Assembly: GCA_017472255.1 (NCBI GenBank)
Contig: JAFUQU010000037.1
Location: 124,001-188,000 of the forward strand
DNA: 64,000 nucleotides
Source: Clostridia bacterium
Lineage (GTDB): Bacteria > Bacillota > Clostridia > Oscillospirales > CAG-272
Reading direction: 5' to 3'
The notes under the pieces were generated by a model. That model worked only from the letters and a program-made list of their open reading frames with translations. It was not told the DNA's origin and searched no databases. Position 1 is the first letter of the stretch. Each line of letters opens with the position of its first letter. A program made the position numbers and the translations under genes. Below, piece by piece: positions 7,671-15,699 of the stretch.

Positions 7671-8567
7671 TTATTTTATATAAGGCTTTCCGTCCGCGAA
7701 ACCGACTTCACAGCGGGAGAGATACCAGGTTTTGCCCTTATCCGGCGAACCCTGATAGTACAGCCATATCCGCCCATCGTTCGCTTCGTAGATGTACGGA
7801 TGTCCCGATTCACTCTCGTTCCAGCTGCCGGGCACGCCATTCCGAAGCAGCGGCTCGTCCACGAACAGACGCTCAAACCGGAAGCCGTCCTCCGATACCG
7901 CGCATCCGATCAGCTGGGGCGAGCAATTATATGCGCCGGCGTAGAAAAGATAGACCTTTCCGTCCCGAACCAGCGCGGCGGGGGCTTCGATGCAGGTCTG
8001 CTCCCACGGCAGCGTCGGCTCCAGTACGATGTCCGGGCAGAGCGTCCAACTTCCGCCGGAGAAATCGGAGGTCAGCGGCGCCCATGCCGCACCCACAATC
8101 TGACGCTTGAATTCCTTATCGCGGGTGGCAAAGTAAAGAATTAGCTTGCCGTTGAAGACGCAGACATCGGCGTCAATGGCGCGTCCGCAGGACCAGGCGG
8201 GCATTTCTCCCCAGGGCGCGCGGGGTGCAAGAATGGGGTTGGATTCGTCCTTGACAAAGTTCACGCCGTCGGTGGAGGAAGCATGGCAAATGGCGTCCAG
8301 CTTACCGTTGCCGTACGTCTGGTAAAACAGGTGGACGACGCCGTCCAGCACGATGGCGCCTGGCGCGCCGATGCCCTTCTGTTCGCATTCCTGCGTGCGG
8401 GGAAGGATGGCGATCCGCTCAAAGCTGTCGCCGTCCGCCGAGCGGGAAATGCCGATGTTGAGCGTAGGGTCGTCGAAGATCGAATGGTAGAGATAGTAAT
8501 ATCCATTCAGCTCGATGACTGCGGGATCCTTGGCGAAATTGCCGAAGTCGGGATTGGTGTAAAGCAT
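7671..8567 (-). CDS. GH43-like five-bladed beta-propeller glycosidase
   Basis: The 298-residue product matches the GH43/GH32-type propeller. FAKDPAVIELNGYYYLYHS carries the first aspartate (likely base), AIDADVCVFNGK a second acidic position, and CIEAPAALVRDGKVYLFYAG the likely general-acid glutamate. Repeated motifs of the kind NGKLILYFATR, GKVYLFYAG and GRIWLYYQG mark the blades. There is no signal peptide, so it probably acts on imported oligosaccharides; the substrate is not determinable. I prefer the ATG at 8567 (AAGGAG 9 nt upstream, and a promoter just behind) over the longer frame to 8630, which starts inside the -35. It lies downstream of the SBP gene on the same strand but has its own promoter. 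Confidence 0.8.
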   Translation of the reverse strand: MLYTNPDFGNFAKDPAVIELNGYYYLYHSIFDDPTLNIGISRSADGDSFERIAILPRTQECEQKGIGAPGAIVLDGVVHLFYQTYGNGKLDAICHASSTDGVNFVKDESNPILAPRAPWGEMPAWSCGRAIDADVCVFNGKLILYFATRDKEFKRQIVGAAWAPLTSDFSGGSWTLCPDIVLEPTLPWEQTCIEAPAALVRDGKVYLFYAGAYNCSPQLIGCAVSEDGFRFERLFVDEPLLRNGVPGSWNESESGHPYIYEANDGRIWLYYQGSPDKGKTWYLSRCEVGFADGKPYIK

Positions 8568-8601
8568 GAGACGCTGCTCCTTTATAATTGGTATTGTCTG
8601 T

Positions 8602-8630
8602 ATTATATCACAGAATTCCCTGTTTGTCAT
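8602..8630 (-). promoter_or_regulatory. Promoter of the GH43-like gene
   Basis: Minus-strand ATGACA (8630-8625), 17-bp spacer, TATAAT (8607-8602). Confidence 0.6.
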
Positions 8631-8645
8631 GGGAATTTTGAAAAA

Positions 8646-10139
8646 TTACTGATTCCAGTTTTCCATAACGGTGGCAATCTGCTCGGCGATGGTGGATTTC
8701 TGTGCGGCAACCAGAGAGGCGGTTGAGCCGTTCTTTTTCCAGACTTCGTTGGCAATGTTGGACATGAGCGTCTCACCCACGTTGAAAATATCATAGACGA
8801 CCGGAACCACCGAGTCGGTAACAATTTTCAGCATTTCGATGGAATCGTCGTTGCGCAGACCCTTCTGCTCGACGGTGATGGAGCGGAACGCCGGGATGAC
8901 GGTGCGCTCGCCTTCGTAGGACATGGCGTCAAGGATACTGCCGATCTTTTCGGGATCCTTGCAGGTTGCGGGAATGTAAGCGCCTGTTGCCGCGTACCAT
9001 GCGTTGGAGTAGTAATTCTCCTGCGCTTCATCATACTTGGGATAGGGAACCACGCCGTATTCAAAGCTCAGATCGCGGAAGACCTGCGCCTTGTTGACCT
9101 CAGCCTGGGTGAACAGCGCGCGTCCGTTCTTGAAAATGTAGATATAGCCGCCGTTTTCCGCGTCCATATCGGTGCCGACCAGACCACGGTATGCCTTGGC
9201 GTCATCCTCGGTCAGAATGCTGGACAGCTTCTCAACCACGTTGTAGAAGCGCTCGGAATCGGCGTTGCTGACCAGCGTGCCGTTCTCGTTTTCAACCACG
9301 GCCGCGTCAGCCGCGATGAGAAAGTTGTGCATGGAGGAACGATTGTGAACATAACCGTAAACGCAGTTGCCGTCCTTGTTCCACGCGGCGGTATCGTCGC
9401 CGTTCAGATTGGCCGCAGCGGTGATGTATTTATTGAACTCGTCCAGCGTCCATTTGCTCTCGCGAACCAGATCGTAGGGCAGTTCCAGCTTGAGATTATC
9501 CATCATGTCATAGTTGAATGCCATCAGACGGATGGCGTCCTGCACCAGAATGTTGGAGCTTCCCACTGCGCTGTACAGCGCGCCGTTGATGGTCAGCTGC
9601 TCGTTGAAGCTGGTGTACCACCAATTCTCGTCCAGCTGAAGGGATTCAATCTGCGTCAGGTCGAGGAAGCATCCGGAGGTGATTTGTGATACGCTCTCGC
9701 CCATGGGAAGATACATTACGTCGTATTCATCTTCGCCAGCCAGAATCGAGTTCTGCGCGGTTGTGCAGAGCGCCCGGATGCTTTCCGTGTCGGAGACGGG
9801 ATATACCGTTTCCTTGAGTACGATGTCAAATTTCTGCTCAATGAGACGATTTCTGTTGTAAATCGCGTCGTTGAGCGTTTCACCGTTCAGCTCCTCGCGC
9901 TCCATGACGCTGTGCATATCATAAATGTCGCCCATGTTCAGAATGTGGTATTCCTCTCCGCCGTAGCCGGTGTCGGGATAGGGATATTCGTATTCCTGAA
10001 CTGCGGTGGTAGTGTCTTCGGAGACGCCGCTGGTGGTATCGTCTGCTGCCGGGGGAGTTTCCGTTCCGCCGCATCCCACAGCAACAAGCATGGAAGCTAG
10101 AAGGAACAGTGCAATGCCAGATTTTATTTTCGTGTTCAT
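8646..10139 (-). CDS. Extracellular solute-binding lipoprotein (family 1-like), orphan
   Basis: The 497-residue lipoprotein has a signal peptide with lipobox LVAVG-C, then a Thr/Asp-rich linker (about 25-50). A type-2 periplasmic-binding fold follows, of the CUT1 sugar-binder kind. Such proteins deliver oligosaccharides to an ABC permease, but no permease or ATPase gene is near. It shares the pattern GY..E..ILN..DIY.MH...E.E..NGETLND with the paralogue at 58184-59626. The gene is transcribed divergently from an AraC regulator, which probably controls it. AGGAG sits 8 nt before the ATG. A GH43-like gene follows downstream, pointing to a saccharide ligand. Confidence 0.88.
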   Translation of the reverse strand: MNTKIKSGIALFLLASMLVAVGCGGTETPPAADDTTSGVSEDTTTAVQEYEYPYPDTGYGGEEYHILNMGDIYDMHSVMEREELNGETLNDAIYNRNRLIEQKFDIVLKETVYPVSDTESIRALCTTAQNSILAGEDEYDVMYLPMGESVSQITSGCFLDLTQIESLQLDENWWYTSFNEQLTINGALYSAVGSSNILVQDAIRLMAFNYDMMDNLKLELPYDLVRESKWTLDEFNKYITAAANLNGDDTAAWNKDGNCVYGYVHNRSSMHNFLIAADAAVVENENGTLVSNADSERFYNVVEKLSSILTEDDAKAYRGLVGTDMDAENGGYIYIFKNGRALFTQAEVNKAQVFRDLSFEYGVVPYPKYDEAQENYYSNAWYAATGAYIPATCKDPEKIGSILDAMSYEGERTVIPAFRSITVEQKGLRNDDSIEMLKIVTDSVVPVVYDIFNVGETLMSNIANEVWKKNGSTASLVAAQKSTIAEQIATVMENWNQ

Positions 10140-10187
10140 AGCTTATTCTCCTAAAAATCAATATTCAGCGGTTATCCCGCTGAAATC

Positions 10188-10233
10188 ATTATAACATAAA
10201 CAGGTTGACAACATCGGTCATATGTGGTATAAT
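10188..10233. promoter_or_regulatory. Divergent promoter region, SBP / AraC
   Basis: The plus strand has TTGACA (10205-10210), a 17-bp spacer and TATAAT (10228-10233) for the AraC gene. The minus strand has TATAAT (10193-10188) for the SBP gene but no good -35 at 16-18 bp. That fits activator-dependent transcription by the neighbouring AraC protein. Confidence 0.65.
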
Positions 10234-10265
10234 TACAGACAAAATGTGATATTTCGGAGGAAGCC

Positions 10266-11138
10266 ATGTTTGTTCAGAGGGAGAATTTCGGGCCGCGCCA
10301 TATTCTGCAATATAACTTTGTCATGAACAATTTCAATTATCCGGCGCATATTCATCAGTTCCCGGAAATCTGCTATGTGATATTCGGAGAGCTGGAGGTT
10401 ACGGTCAACCAGCGTACCTATACCGCGAAAGTCGGGGATTTTATTTTCATACACCCGATGCAGGTACACAGCTATCATACGCCCGAAATGTGTAATTGTT
10501 TAGTGAGCGCCTTTTCGGGAATGTTCGTGAGTGATCTCATGGCGGAAATGGCTGGGAAATCCGGCGAAGTACCGGTCTTTCGATGTATGGAAAGCGTAGA
10601 AAGCTATGTAAGAAGCACCTTTCTCGGCGGTGAGGTGGGCGACGAAATCGTCGTGCGAAAACCTCCTGTAGGAATAGAATATGCCGATCGGCACTACACC
10701 GGTCAGCACTTTGTCAAATACAATGATCCTGTGGTGTCGGCACGCTTCCGCTCCTGCTTTTACGCCATTCTGTCCGAATATCTGCGTGTTGTGCCGATGG
10801 TTGACGCTTCCACCGACGGCAGCGACGCGCTGGCGCAGGTGCTCTTTTATATAAGCAAGCATTACCTTGAGCCGATTACCCTCGCCGATACCGCCGCCGC
10901 TCTGGGTTACAGTTCAAACTATCTCTCCCACCGCATTCAGAAATCCAGCGGCATGAATTGGAACACGCTGCTGGGCAGTCTGCGCGTGGAGCACGCCCAG
11001 CATCTGCTTCATACCCATCAGGGCACCATGCTGGATATCGCGCTGGAATGCGGCTTCAACAACGAGCGCAGCTTTCACCGGATGTTCCGCCGCATTACCG
11101 GGCAGAGTCCGGGCGAATATCTGCGGGAACGGGGATAA
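10266..11138 (+). CDS. AraC-family transcriptional regulator (cupin sensor plus HTH)
   Basis: The 290-residue protein has an N-terminal cupin-like sensor (YPAHIHQFPEICYVIFGELEVTV, about 20-80). Its C-terminal double helix-turn-helix domain covers about 190-288 and contains ITLADTAAALGYSSNYLSHRIQKSSG and MLDIALECGFNNERSFHRMFRRITGQSPGEY. Such regulators bind a small ligand, often a sugar, and activate adjacent operons. The divergent lipoprotein gene is the obvious target. CGGAGG lies 7 nt before the ATG. The last 44 nt overlap the 3' end of the convergent SLOG gene, and I see no terminator between them. Confidence 0.93.
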   Translation: MFVQRENFGPRHILQYNFVMNNFNYPAHIHQFPEICYVIFGELEVTVNQRTYTAKVGDFIFIHPMQVHSYHTPEMCNCLVSAFSGMFVSDLMAEMAGKSGEVPVFRCMESVESYVRSTFLGGEVGDEIVVRKPPVGIEYADRHYTGQHFVKYNDPVVSARFRSCFYAILSEYLRVVPMVDASTDGSDALAQVLFYISKHYLEPITLADTAAALGYSSNYLSHRIQKSSGMNWNTLLGSLRVEHAQHLLHTHQGTMLDIALECGFNNERSFHRMFRRITGQSPGEYLRERG

Positions 11139-11625
11139 CGATCACATTCCGCTCCAGTCTGCGTGCATAGTTTATGGTTTGCGCCGTTCCGCCGGTTTGG
11201 CTGCCGTCATAGACGGCGATGAGATGTGCGGCTCGATTGACCATCCATTGGTTGCGTACCGCCATGCAGCCCTGCCAGTGATGATCGGATACGATTTCCA
11301 CTTTGTCGCACTGCTCAAGCAGGCGGCGGTAGCGTTTCTGCTGTTCATAAGTCCAGCGTTTTGCCTGTTCCGGGCAGGGAACGGCGGCTGTCAGCCGGAC
11401 GGCGGGGTTGGTGCGCCGATGTTCCAGCACCGCTTCCATCGCCCATTGATCCACGCCCAGCGCCGCGCCCGCGTAGAAGTTGGTGACGCCCGCGTCGATC
11501 ATATGGGCGATTTCAACATTCAGTGCGGATTTGATACGGATGCAGTCGGGATGGGTTTCGTCGAAGCCGAAGCGGAAATGTGTGGGACGATGCCCGGTGA
11601 ATGCGCAGGATGTTTCGATTGACAT
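11095..11625 (-). CDS. SLOG-superfamily protein (DUF1273/YpsA-like)
   Basis: This 176-residue protein opens with CAFTGHRPTHFRFGFDE, the typical start of the DUF1273 branch of the SLOG/DprA-like Rossmann fold. It continues with FYAGAALGVDQWAMEAVLEHR and HLIAVYDGSQTGGTAQTINYAR, which line the nucleotide pocket in relatives. Family members probably bind a nucleotide or nucleotide-like ligand; the role here is unknown. The ATG at 11625 has AAAGGAG 9 nt upstream and is preferred to the longer frame from 11703. The 3' end overlaps the convergent AraC gene by 44 nt. A divergent XRE regulator lies next door and may control it. Confidence 0.88.
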   Translation of the reverse strand: MSIETSCAFTGHRPTHFRFGFDETHPDCIRIKSALNVEIAHMIDAGVTNFYAGAALGVDQWAMEAVLEHRRTNPAVRLTAAVPCPEQAKRWTYEQQKRYRRLLEQCDKVEIVSDHHWQGCMAVRNQWMVNRAAHLIAVYDGSQTGGTAQTINYARRLERNVIVIPVPADIRPDSAR

Positions 11626-11674
11626 AATTGTAGTCTCCTTTTGAATATAAGATATAGAATGCCATAACAATATT

Positions 11675-11703
11675 ATTATACAACATAAAATGTTGCGTGT
11701 CAA
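11675..11703 (-). promoter_or_regulatory. Promoter of the SLOG gene with internal inverted repeat
   Basis: Minus-strand TTGACA (11703-11698), 17-bp spacer, TATAAT (11680-11675). The spacer contains the inverted repeat CAACAT-AAA-ATGTTG (11681-11695), a likely repressor site. Confidence 0.75.
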
Positions 11704-11772
11704 TGTTCATACAATCTGATTTATCAAATATTTAGTGGTAATATGACTTATAATGTAATAGGTGATGTTATC

Positions 11773-12105
11773 ATGAAAGATGAATACTATTATGATTGCT
11801 TAAATTGGATATCGGCACGGGTTTCGTTTTTGCGCGTTGCAAAGAAAGTGTCGGCACGAGAAATGAGCTTGGCTCTTGGACAGAATGAAAACTACATCAA
11901 TCGCATAGAAAATAAAAAAACGTTTCCATCTCTCCCGGGCTTGCTCTATATCTGCCAATATTTTGGCATAACGTTCTCCGAATTCTTCGACGACGCCGAG
12001 GTGATACCCGAAGCCATGCGTCAGGTCAACGCCGACCTGCGCAAACTCACGCCTGAGCAATTCAACAGCATCGCCGGGATTATCCACGATCTGGCGAACA
12101 AATGA
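11773..12105 (+). CDS. XRE-family HTH transcriptional regulator
   Basis: The 110-residue protein has a Cro/CI-type HTH (about 17-75), with REMSLALGQNENYINRIENKKTFPSLPGLLYICQYFGITFSEFF. A short C-terminal tail may serve in dimerisation. It has no sensor domain and is probably a small repressor. The open frame extends to an ATG at 11743, but a TATAAT at 11749-11754 overlaps that region, so I prefer the ATG at 11773 with AGGTGA in front; the start remains uncertain. The gene is divergent from the SLOG gene. A symmetric promoter just after its stop could drive an antisense transcript through it. Confidence 0.88.
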   Translation: MKDEYYYDCLNWISARVSFLRVAKKVSAREMSLALGQNENYINRIENKKTFPSLPGLLYICQYFGITFSEFFDDAEVIPEAMRQVNADLRKLTPEQFNSIAGIIHDLANK

Positions 12106-12107
12106 AC

Positions 12108-12158
12108 ATTATACCGCATGGGATGCCGGTTGACAATCGGCGTCCCATGCGGTATAAT
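12108..12158. promoter_or_regulatory. Near-perfectly symmetric divergent promoter (20-bp inverted repeat)
   Basis: The arms at 12108-12127 and 12139-12158 are complementary except for one G-T position, with an 11-bp centre. The plus strand reads TTGACA (12130-12135), 17 bp, TATAAT (12153-12158), which serves nth. The minus strand reads TTGTCA (12136-12131), 17 bp, TATAAT (12113-12108), aimed into the XRE gene as antisense. Transcribed from the left, the repeat would also form a strong hairpin at the 3' end of the XRE mRNA. Confidence 0.8.
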
Positions 12159-12188
12159 ATTAGTATCAACCATCGAAAGGATTTCATT

Positions 12189-12851
12189 ATGCTGACAAAA
12201 ATTGAGCTGGCCCGCGAATTTTGCGCGCGGCTGGAAAAAATATATCCCGATGCCCAGTGTGCGCTGGAAGCCGGCGGGGAAGCATGGAAGCTGCTGATCA
12301 TGGGACGGCTGTCCGCCCAATGTACCGACGCCCGGGTTAATATCGTCTGCCGGGAGCTGTTCGAGGTCTACCCCTCCGCCGAAGCGATTGCGGATGCTGA
12401 CCTTGCATCGCTGGAGGAAATCGTCCGCCCCTGCGGTCTGTACAAAACCAAGGCGAAGAATATTAAGGACGCCTGCCGAATGCTGGTGGACGATTATCAC
12501 GGCGTGCTCCCCGATACCATGGAGGAGCTGCTGACCTTCCCCGGCGTGGGACGGAAGATTGCCAATCTGCTGCTGGGCGACGTCTACCATAAGCCCGCCA
12601 TCGTCACCGATACCCACTGCATCCGTATCTGCGGGCGAATCGGGCTGTACCCGGAATTGCTGAAGGATCCGGCGAAGGTGGAGAAGATTCTGGTACCGCT
12701 GATCGAGCCGGAGAAGTCGTCCGACTTCTGCCACCGCCTTGTCATCTTCGGGCGGGACACCTGCACGGCGCGCTCGCCGAGCTGCACAGCGCCGAATGGC
12801 GCAAACTGTCCGATGGCTGACATCTGTGCGCATTATAAGCAGACGAATTGA
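12189..12851 (+). CDS. nth: Endonuclease III (DNA glycosylase/AP lyase)
   Basis: This base-excision-repair enzyme removes oxidised pyrimidines and cleaves abasic sites. The helix-hairpin-helix LLTFPGVGRKIANLLLG carries the catalytic lysine, and VTDTHCIRICGRIGL the catalytic aspartate. The C-terminal iron-sulfur ligands read C-X6-C-X7-C-X5-C (CTARSPSC...NCPMADIC). The usual spacing is C-X6-C-X2-C-X5-C, so the middle loop is about five residues longer. Length (220 residues) is otherwise normal. The ATG at 12189 has AAAGG 8 nt upstream. The promoter lies in the symmetric element directly before it. Confidence 0.95.
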   Translation: MLTKIELAREFCARLEKIYPDAQCALEAGGEAWKLLIMGRLSAQCTDARVNIVCRELFEVYPSAEAIADADLASLEEIVRPCGLYKTKAKNIKDACRMLVDDYHGVLPDTMEELLTFPGVGRKIANLLLGDVYHKPAIVTDTHCIRICGRIGLYPELLKDPAKVEKILVPLIEPEKSSDFCHRLVIFGRDTCTARSPSCTAPNGANCPMADICAHYKQTN

Positions 12852-13012
12852 AAAAACGAACGCCGTTTCATTATACACGAAACCAACGGTAGAGTCAATC
12901 GTCCATTTCATGAGAGATTCTATGAATCAGAGAATAACGCGGGAACATCGAAACTGGCAATAGAAATTTTTCTGGTTCACAATTCCTTTACACACCAAAA
13001 TCCGCAAAGCCG

Positions 13013-13041
13013 TTGCAAAGCTGCCCGCGATATGGTAAAAT
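13013..13041 (+). promoter_or_regulatory. Promoter of the MBOAT/DHHW operon
   Basis: TTGCAA (13013-13018), 17-bp spacer, TAAAAT (13036-13041), followed by AAAGGG before the ATG at 13080. Confidence 0.65.
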
Positions 13042-13079
13042 AATATCTGTATCACAATTACGAAAGGGTAAACTCGGAT

Positions 13080-14492
13080 ATGGTCTTTTCAAGTCTCGAA
13101 TTCCTGTTTCTGTATCTGACGCTGACGCTGCTTATCTACTTTATCGTGCCGCTGAAGCTGCGCAATATCGTGCTGCTGATCGTCAGCCTGATTTTCTACG
13201 GCTGGGGCGAGCCGGTCTACGTTTTCCTGATGATGTTTACCATCGCCGTAGACTACGTGTTCGGTCTGTTCGTGGAGAAAAATCTCCTCGCCGGGAATAA
13301 AAAGCGGGCGAAGGGGCATATGATTGCCGCCATCGTCATCAACCTCGCTATCCTTGGCTTCTTCAAGTATTACGATTTTTTCGTCTCCAACCTGCATCTG
13401 ATACCCGGTCTTGACTGGATTCCGCTGCTGGAGATCGGGCTGCCCATCGGTATTTCGTTTTATACCTTTCAGGCGTTGTCCTACGTCATCGACGTCTACC
13501 GCGGTGATACCGGCGCGCAGCATAACGTCGCCTCCTTCGGCGCGTATGTGACGCTTTACCCCCAGCTTATCGCCGGTCCTATCGTCCGCTACAAGGATGT
13601 GGACGATCAGCTCACCGTCCGCGAACACAGCGTTCCGCTCTTTGCCGAGGGCACGCGCACCTTTATCGCCGGTATGTGCAAGAAAATTTTCTTCGCGAAT
13701 ATGGCGGGACAGCTGTGGGAATATTTCAAAGCCGTTCCGCTGGACGATCGCACCGTCCTTGGCACATGGATGGGCATGATCTGTTACGCCTTCCAGATTT
13801 ACTTTGATTTCTCCGGTTACTCGGATATGGCCATCGGTCTTGGCAAGATGATCGGCTTCCGCTTCCTTGAGAACTTCAATTATCCCTATATTTCAAAGAG
13901 TATCACTGAGTTCTGGCGGCGCTGGCATATATCGCTGAGCACATGGTTCCGCGAATACGTCTACATCCCGCTGGGCGGCAACCGCTGTTCGAAGCTGAAA
14001 CAGCTGCGCAATATTTTCGCGGTCTGGTTTCTCACCGGTTTCTGGCACGGCGCAAGCTGGAACTATATCCTGTGGGGACTTTATTATTTCGTGCTGCTGA
14101 TGATTGAGAAGCTGTTCCTGCTCAAAAAGCTGGAGAAAGCGCCCGCTTTTGTATCACATATTTATACGCTTTTCTTTGTGCTTTTCGGCTGGCTGCTGTT
14201 CGTTTTCGAGGATCTTGGCGCGGGTATGGTTTACCTCGGCAATATGTTCGGCGTCGGAGTCAGCGGATTTGCCAGTGGGCTGGACGTTTACAACCTCGTC
14301 CGCAATCTGGGATTTTTCGCCGTACTTGCCATCGCATCCACGCCGCTGCCCAAGAAGCTGTATTACAGGCTGACCGAAAAGTCTACGGCAGTGCGCTATA
14401 TGGCCTCCTTCGGCACGATCATCGCGCTACTGATGTGCGTAGCCTATCTGGTGGACTCCACGTTCAATCCCTTCCTGTATTTCCGGTTTTAA
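13080..14492 (+). CDS. MBOAT-family O-acyltransferase (AlgI-like)
   Basis: The 470-residue polytopic membrane protein has roughly ten or more hydrophobic segments. It carries the MBOAT core: NFNYPYISKSITEFWRRWHISLSTWFREYVYIPLGGNR and, about residue 323, the invariant histidine in LTGFWHGASWNYILWG. AlgI/PatA-type members pass acetyl groups across the membrane to an exported polysaccharide. The downstream DHHW/AlgJ-like gene, 12 nt on, is the usual partner that places the acetyl group on the sugar. The two therefore probably O-acetylate a cell-surface glycan. The polymer is unknown, since no glycan synthesis genes are near. Confidence 0.93.
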   Translation: MVFSSLEFLFLYLTLTLLIYFIVPLKLRNIVLLIVSLIFYGWGEPVYVFLMMFTIAVDYVFGLFVEKNLLAGNKKRAKGHMIAAIVINLAILGFFKYYDFFVSNLHLIPGLDWIPLLEIGLPIGISFYTFQALSYVIDVYRGDTGAQHNVASFGAYVTLYPQLIAGPIVRYKDVDDQLTVREHSVPLFAEGTRTFIAGMCKKIFFANMAGQLWEYFKAVPLDDRTVLGTWMGMICYAFQIYFDFSGYSDMAIGLGKMIGFRFLENFNYPYISKSITEFWRRWHISLSTWFREYVYIPLGGNRCSKLKQLRNIFAVWFLTGFWHGASWNYILWGLYYFVLLMIEKLFLLKKLEKAPAFVSHIYTLFFVLFGWLLFVFEDLGAGMVYLGNMFGVGVSGFASGLDVYNLVRNLGFFAVLAIASTPLPKKLYYRLTEKSTAVRYMASFGTIIALLMCVAYLVDSTFNPFLYFRF

Positions 14493-14504
14493 GAGGTATC
14501 TGCC

Positions 14505-15659
14505 ATGAAAAAATATAAAGCATACGATATCATAACCATTGCCGGGCTGCTGGCGGTGATGTATGGCTTTTCGATTGCCACGCTCATCGTCCCGGATAAG
14601 GAATTTTCCGAGGATGAGAACCGTTATCTCCAGCAGAAACCCAAATTCAGCATTGATTCGCTGGTGAAAGGCAAATTTACCCAGGAAATCGGCGAATATT
14701 ACGCCGACCAGATTCCGCTGCGCAACCTGTTCGTCGGCGCGAAGGCGGTGACTGAAATTGCCTCGGGCAAGCAGGAGAACGACGATATTCTGCTGGGCAG
14801 CGACGGCTATATCATAGCCAAGGACGATTACGCCGACTATGAGGAGATTGACCGCAACCTGAAAGCGGTGCAGCGCTTCAACGATGCCCTCGGCGAGGAA
14901 ATCGACTTCCGGGTGGCCATTGCCGGACGTTCGCAGGATGTGCTGACCGGCTATGTTCCCGCGCTCTATCCCGCAGAGGAGGTGTCCGACAAGCTGTTTG
15001 CCTATGTGAACGAGGGGTTGGACGGCGTGCAGACGGTGGAACTGCTGGAGCCGCTGCGCTCCCGCGCCGACGCGGGCGAGTATGTCTATTACCGCACCGA
15101 CCATCACTGGACGACGCTGGGCGCTTATTATGCCTATGTGGAGATTATGAACAGCTACGGTATCGAACCCTACCCGCTGGAGCATTACACGCAGGAGAAG
15201 GTCAGCGACGCCTTCTACGGCACCACCTGGTCGAAAGCGGGCATGAAGTGGATTGATCCGGACGATATGCTCTATTTCCGCTGGAGCGGCGATGAGGACA
15301 TGGTGACTGAAATCGTGGACAGCGGTGAGACCATGCAGGGAATGTACGATCGCAGCTATCTTGACAAAAAGGACAAATACAGCTCCTTCATCGGCGGTAA
15401 CAACGGTCATGTGCGCATTACGCGCGCCGACGGCGTGGAGCGGGAGACGCTGCTGTTGGTTAAGGACAGCTTTGGGCACTCGCTGGCGCCTTTCCTCGCA
15501 GAGCACTTTGATTTGGAGATTATCGACCTGCGCTACTACAAGCTGCCGCTCATCGATTTTGTCAACGAATGCGGCGCATCCCGCGTGCTGGTGATGTACA
15601 ACATGGACAGTGTGACAAGCTCCAACTCGCTGGCCATGCTGAATCTTGGAATCAAATAA
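14505..15659 (+). CDS. DHHW-family (AlgJ/AlgX-like) SGNH-type protein
   Basis: The 384-residue protein is held by one N-terminal membrane helix (about 9-29) with the rest outside. YVYYRTDHHWTTLGAYYAY is the DHHW signature, and LLLVKDSFGHSLAPFLAEHF looks like the serine block of the SGNH-like fold. Relatives transfer acetyl groups from the MBOAT partner to exported polysaccharide. The gene is 12 nt downstream of the MBOAT gene with an SD-like GAGGT, and a terminator follows its stop. Function is inferred from this pairing. Confidence 0.9.
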   Translation: MKKYKAYDIITIAGLLAVMYGFSIATLIVPDKEFSEDENRYLQQKPKFSIDSLVKGKFTQEIGEYYADQIPLRNLFVGAKAVTEIASGKQENDDILLGSDGYIIAKDDYADYEEIDRNLKAVQRFNDALGEEIDFRVAIAGRSQDVLTGYVPALYPAEEVSDKLFAYVNEGLDGVQTVELLEPLRSRADAGEYVYYRTDHHWTTLGAYYAYVEIMNSYGIEPYPLEHYTQEKVSDAFYGTTWSKAGMKWIDPDDMLYFRWSGDEDMVTEIVDSGETMQGMYDRSYLDKKDKYSSFIGGNNGHVRITRADGVERETLLLVKDSFGHSLAPFLAEHFDLEIIDLRYYKLPLIDFVNECGASRVLVMYNMDSVTSSNSLAMLNLGIK

Positions 15660-15662
15660 AAG

Positions 15663-15697
15663 ATACTCCGCCCATCACGCAGCGATGAGCGGAGTAT
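15663..15697. terminator. Bidirectional intrinsic terminator
   Basis: ATACTCCGC and GCGGAGTAT pair, with an inner CATC/GATG extension. It lies between the DHHW gene and the convergent flavin-barrel gene. Confidence 0.7.
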
Positions 15698-15699
15698 TC

